A stretch of 6,276 bases of DNA, taken from NCBI GenBank assembly GCA_039819225.1, contig JBCBSN010000257.1, positions 1 through 6,276 on the forward strand, given 5' to 3'. Shown piece by piece: positions 4,364 through 6,276 of this stretch. Position numbers and translations under genes: made by a program. Position 1 is the first letter of the stretch. The number at the start of each line of letters is the position of its first letter. A model generated the notes under the pieces. It did no database searches. It saw only the letters and a list, made by a program, of their open reading frames with translations, and had not been told where the DNA came from. Origin of the DNA: Ulvibacterium sp039819225 (lineage in GTDB: Bacteria; Bacteroidota; Bacteroidia; Flavobacteriales; Flavobacteriaceae).

Positions 4364-6276
4364 ATGGATTCAAAAAAGTTACTTCATTTCGCCTTATTCT
4401 TTTTCTTTTTCTGGTCGCACTATGCCCAAGAGTTTAAAAACATCAGTGTACAAGATGGCCTAAGCGGTCACCAGGCCTATAGCGTTGTACAAGATCGTAA
4501 TGGTTTTATTTGGGTCTCCACAAAAAGCGGTATAGATCGTTATAACGGCGAAAGCATTTCCAACTACAACCTATTGGAACAAAAGGAGACTTTTATCTCT
4601 CAACAGGTAAGGTTGGTAACGGATGATCAAAAAATAGTTTGGGCCTATACCCGAAGTGGAAACATCTATCGATTTAACGACGAACGCAACAGTTTTGAGC
4701 TCATTATATCCCTCTCTGAACGCATTAAAAGTCCTTGCAACGTATCCAACTTGGCAGTTAATGACGTTTTTTGGATTTCCACGGATATAGGCCTCTATTC
4801 CTATAATCAAAAAAACCAAAAGCTGAAAAAAGTTTCGGATTTTGGTGATGATCCCATTCAAATGGCATCGCCCTTTAAAGATAATGCCATTTTTGTGGCC
4901 TTGAAAGATCGGCTCGTTTTATATGACGAAATAGGCGGCATTACGAAAACGCTTCTTAGGCAATTGAGTAAAGCCAATTATAATTGGATTCGTTCTATTT
5001 TTTTTGACAAGGCCTACAATGAGGTCTGGATAGGAACAAGGGAAGGAGAGGTACATATCTATGGATTCGAAACCCAAAAAATATTACGGCTCCGGGAAAA
5101 AATTCCACAACTGCCCACGGTTCCGGTCAATACCATCCTATTATATAAGGATGCCATTTTTATTGGTTCCGATGGTGGGGGCGTTTTAAAGGTGGATAGA
5201 AGGAACAAAAAACTGCTCCAAAACTTTAAGGAGGATGAAGATAGGCCTAACTCGCTTAGGGGCAATGGAGTTCAAGATATGTTGGTATCCACCTCTGGAA
5301 AATTATTAGTGACCACCTTTACGGGCAGTTTGAACATTCTTGATGACAATTATACCCCGTTCCATATTCTTCGTCACGAAGTAAACAACCCCAATTCCTT
5401 ACGGAACAATGTGGTCAATAGCATTCTCGAGGACATGGACAAAGATCTTTGGTTTGCCACCAATAATGGGGTAAGTTGCTGGCAAAGATCCAAAAACAAA
5501 TGGATTCATTATCTAGATGGCCAGAGTGGGCAACCCAATGTTTTCCTTTCCCTTTTTCAATATGATACCAACCGTATTATGGCCGGATCCTATTCCAAAG
5601 GGCTTTTTATCATCGATAAAGGCAAAGGAGTGGTCAATAACATATTACCGGGCCTTTACAATCCAAACAATACCGATGCCACGGACTACGTAGTGGAAAT
5701 TTTTGAGGATAGCAATAAAAAGATTTGGACCGGAGGGACTTTCAAGGACTTGGCCATCTATAATCCTAAAAATGAACGTTACGATTATTTACCCATACGT
5801 GGTGTAACCAATATTCAACCCAAGGACAAGGATCATATTTTTATCGCTACACAATCTGGCCTATACGTAGTAAACCAGTTAAATTACCACTATTACAAAG
5901 AGGATTTTGGAGGAAAGCTGAACGAGTCATTGTTCATCAATAGCCTATTCTTTGACAAGGGCGATGTTACCCTTTGGATAGCTACATCAGGTGCCGGTAT
6001 CATTAAATGGGATATAAATGGGGAGCGAATCGAGAGAATAGATGAGAAGTCCGGTATGCCCTCCAATCACGTATACGCCATTCTGCCGGATTCGGAAAAC
6101 AACATTTGGGCCAGTACCGAAAATGGACTTGTAAAGTACGGGGCCCAAAAAGAGAGATTGGAAAGTTTTTCCCTTAAGAATGGCCTTTCGGACGAATCTT
6201 TTTACAAAAACTCAAAACTTCGGGACAGCTCCGGAAAGCTGTATTTTGGATCCTATGAGGGTGTTACCTACTTTGA
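4364..6276 (+). CDS. Two-component-regulator propeller sensor, N-terminal part (probable hybrid two-component or related regulator)
   Basis: The frame is open from ATG 4364 to the window edge (637 full codons plus two bases), so the 3' end is missing. Residues 1-21 are a signal peptide or signal anchor with a Phe-rich core (HFALFFFFFW), likely cut at HYA|QE. The rest is a series of Reg_prop blades with the usual (D/E)xxxxxWxxTxxG signature: VVQDRNGFIWVSTKSG (41-56), VWIGTREG (221-228), SILEDMDKDLWFATNNG (353-369), IFEDSNKKIWTGG (446-458), LWIATSGAG (537-545) and ILPDSENNIWASTENG (573-588). The repeated PNSLRxN phrase before blades is also typical. The last residues, KLYFGSYEGVTYF, are the usual lead into a Y_Y_Y domain, after which such proteins have a membrane helix and a cytoplasmic output. 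That output is unseen: histidine kinase with AraC regulator, kinase alone, or LuxR-type are all possible. AGAAAAGGAA at 4346-4355 may serve as a ribosome-binding site. Family members often sense glycan fragments in the periplasm. Confidence 0.9.
   Translation, partial: MDSKKLLHFALFFFFFWSHYAQEFKNISVQDGLSGHQAYSVVQDRNGFIWVSTKSGIDRYNGESISNYNLLEQKETFISQQVRLVTDDQKIVWAYTRSGNIYRFNDERNSFELIISLSERIKSPCNVSNLAVNDVFWISTDIGLYSYNQKNQKLKKVSDFGDDPIQMASPFKDNAIFVALKDRLVLYDEIGGITKTLLRQLSKANYNWIRSIFFDKAYNEVWIGTREGEVHIYGFETQKILRLREKIPQLPTVPVNTILLYKDAIFIGSDGGGVLKVDRRNKKLLQNFKEDEDRPNSLRGNGVQDMLVSTSGKLLVTTFTGSLNILDDNYTPFHILRHEVNNPNSLRNNVVNSILEDMDKDLWFATNNGVSCWQRSKNKWIHYLDGQSGQPNVFLSLFQYDTNRIMAGSYSKGLFIIDKGKGVVNNILPGLYNPNNTDATDYVVEIFEDSNKKIWTGGTFKDLAIYNPKNERYDYLPIRGVTNIQPKDKDHIFIATQSGLYVVNQLNYHYYKEDFGGKLNESLFINSLFFDKGDVTLWIATSGAGIIKWDINGERIERIDEKSGMPSNHVYAILPDSENNIWASTENGLVKYGAQKERLESFSLKNGLSDESFYKNSKLRDSSGKLYFGSYEGVTYF

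Noticed and set aside
4571..4861. A 96-codon reverse-strand frame inside the sensor gene
   Set aside because: It is antisense to an intact propeller coding frame and has no recognisable domain.
1..6276. tRNA or rRNA genes, and insertion sequences with a transposase
   Set aside because: No cloverleaf, rRNA core motif or transposase-like coding region was seen on either strand.

Overview
The window looks like chromosome from a marine-type member of the Flavobacteriaceae (phylum Bacteroidota). The evidence is a DUF5916 outer-membrane protein, a two-component-regulator propeller sensor of the kind found in hybrid two-component systems, genes that mostly lack Shine-Dalgarno sequences, a Bacteroidota-type TAnnTTTG promoter element, and moderate GC. 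The species cannot be named from the sequence alone. All genes supported here lie on the + strand.

Left part (1-1408): a 54-bp perfect palindrome made of two 19-bp dyads sits directly in front of a compact operon. The operon encodes a membrane-anchored SPFH/Band 7 protein (66-926), a 57-residue DUF4177-like protein (1009-1182), a very basic 22-residue ORF joined to both neighbours by ATGA overlaps (1179-1247), and a 54-residue Arc-type ribbon-helix-helix protein (1244-1408). The last three are too short for routine gene calling. Together they suggest a membrane scaffold with two small soluble partners, one of them probably DNA-binding, under control of the upstream operator. The function of the module is not known to me.

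Middle part (1409-3678): after a short gap with a possible TAGTTTTG promoter element comes one large gene for an exported DUF5916 protein. It has a CBM9-like N-terminal domain followed by a probable outer-membrane beta-barrel.

Right part (3679-6276): a 685-bp gap without a convincing gene holds a G-poor tract, a heptanucleotide tandem repeat (eight perfect GGCTACT units plus degenerate ones), a higher-GC stretch that may be an eroded or mobile intergenic element, and some small dyads. It is followed by the first 637 codons of a periplasmic beta-propeller sensor that runs off the window just where a Y_Y_Y domain would be expected. The DUF5916 protein and the sensor fit surface glycan or nutrient handling, but no SusC/SusD pair or carbohydrate enzyme is visible, so the pathway is open.
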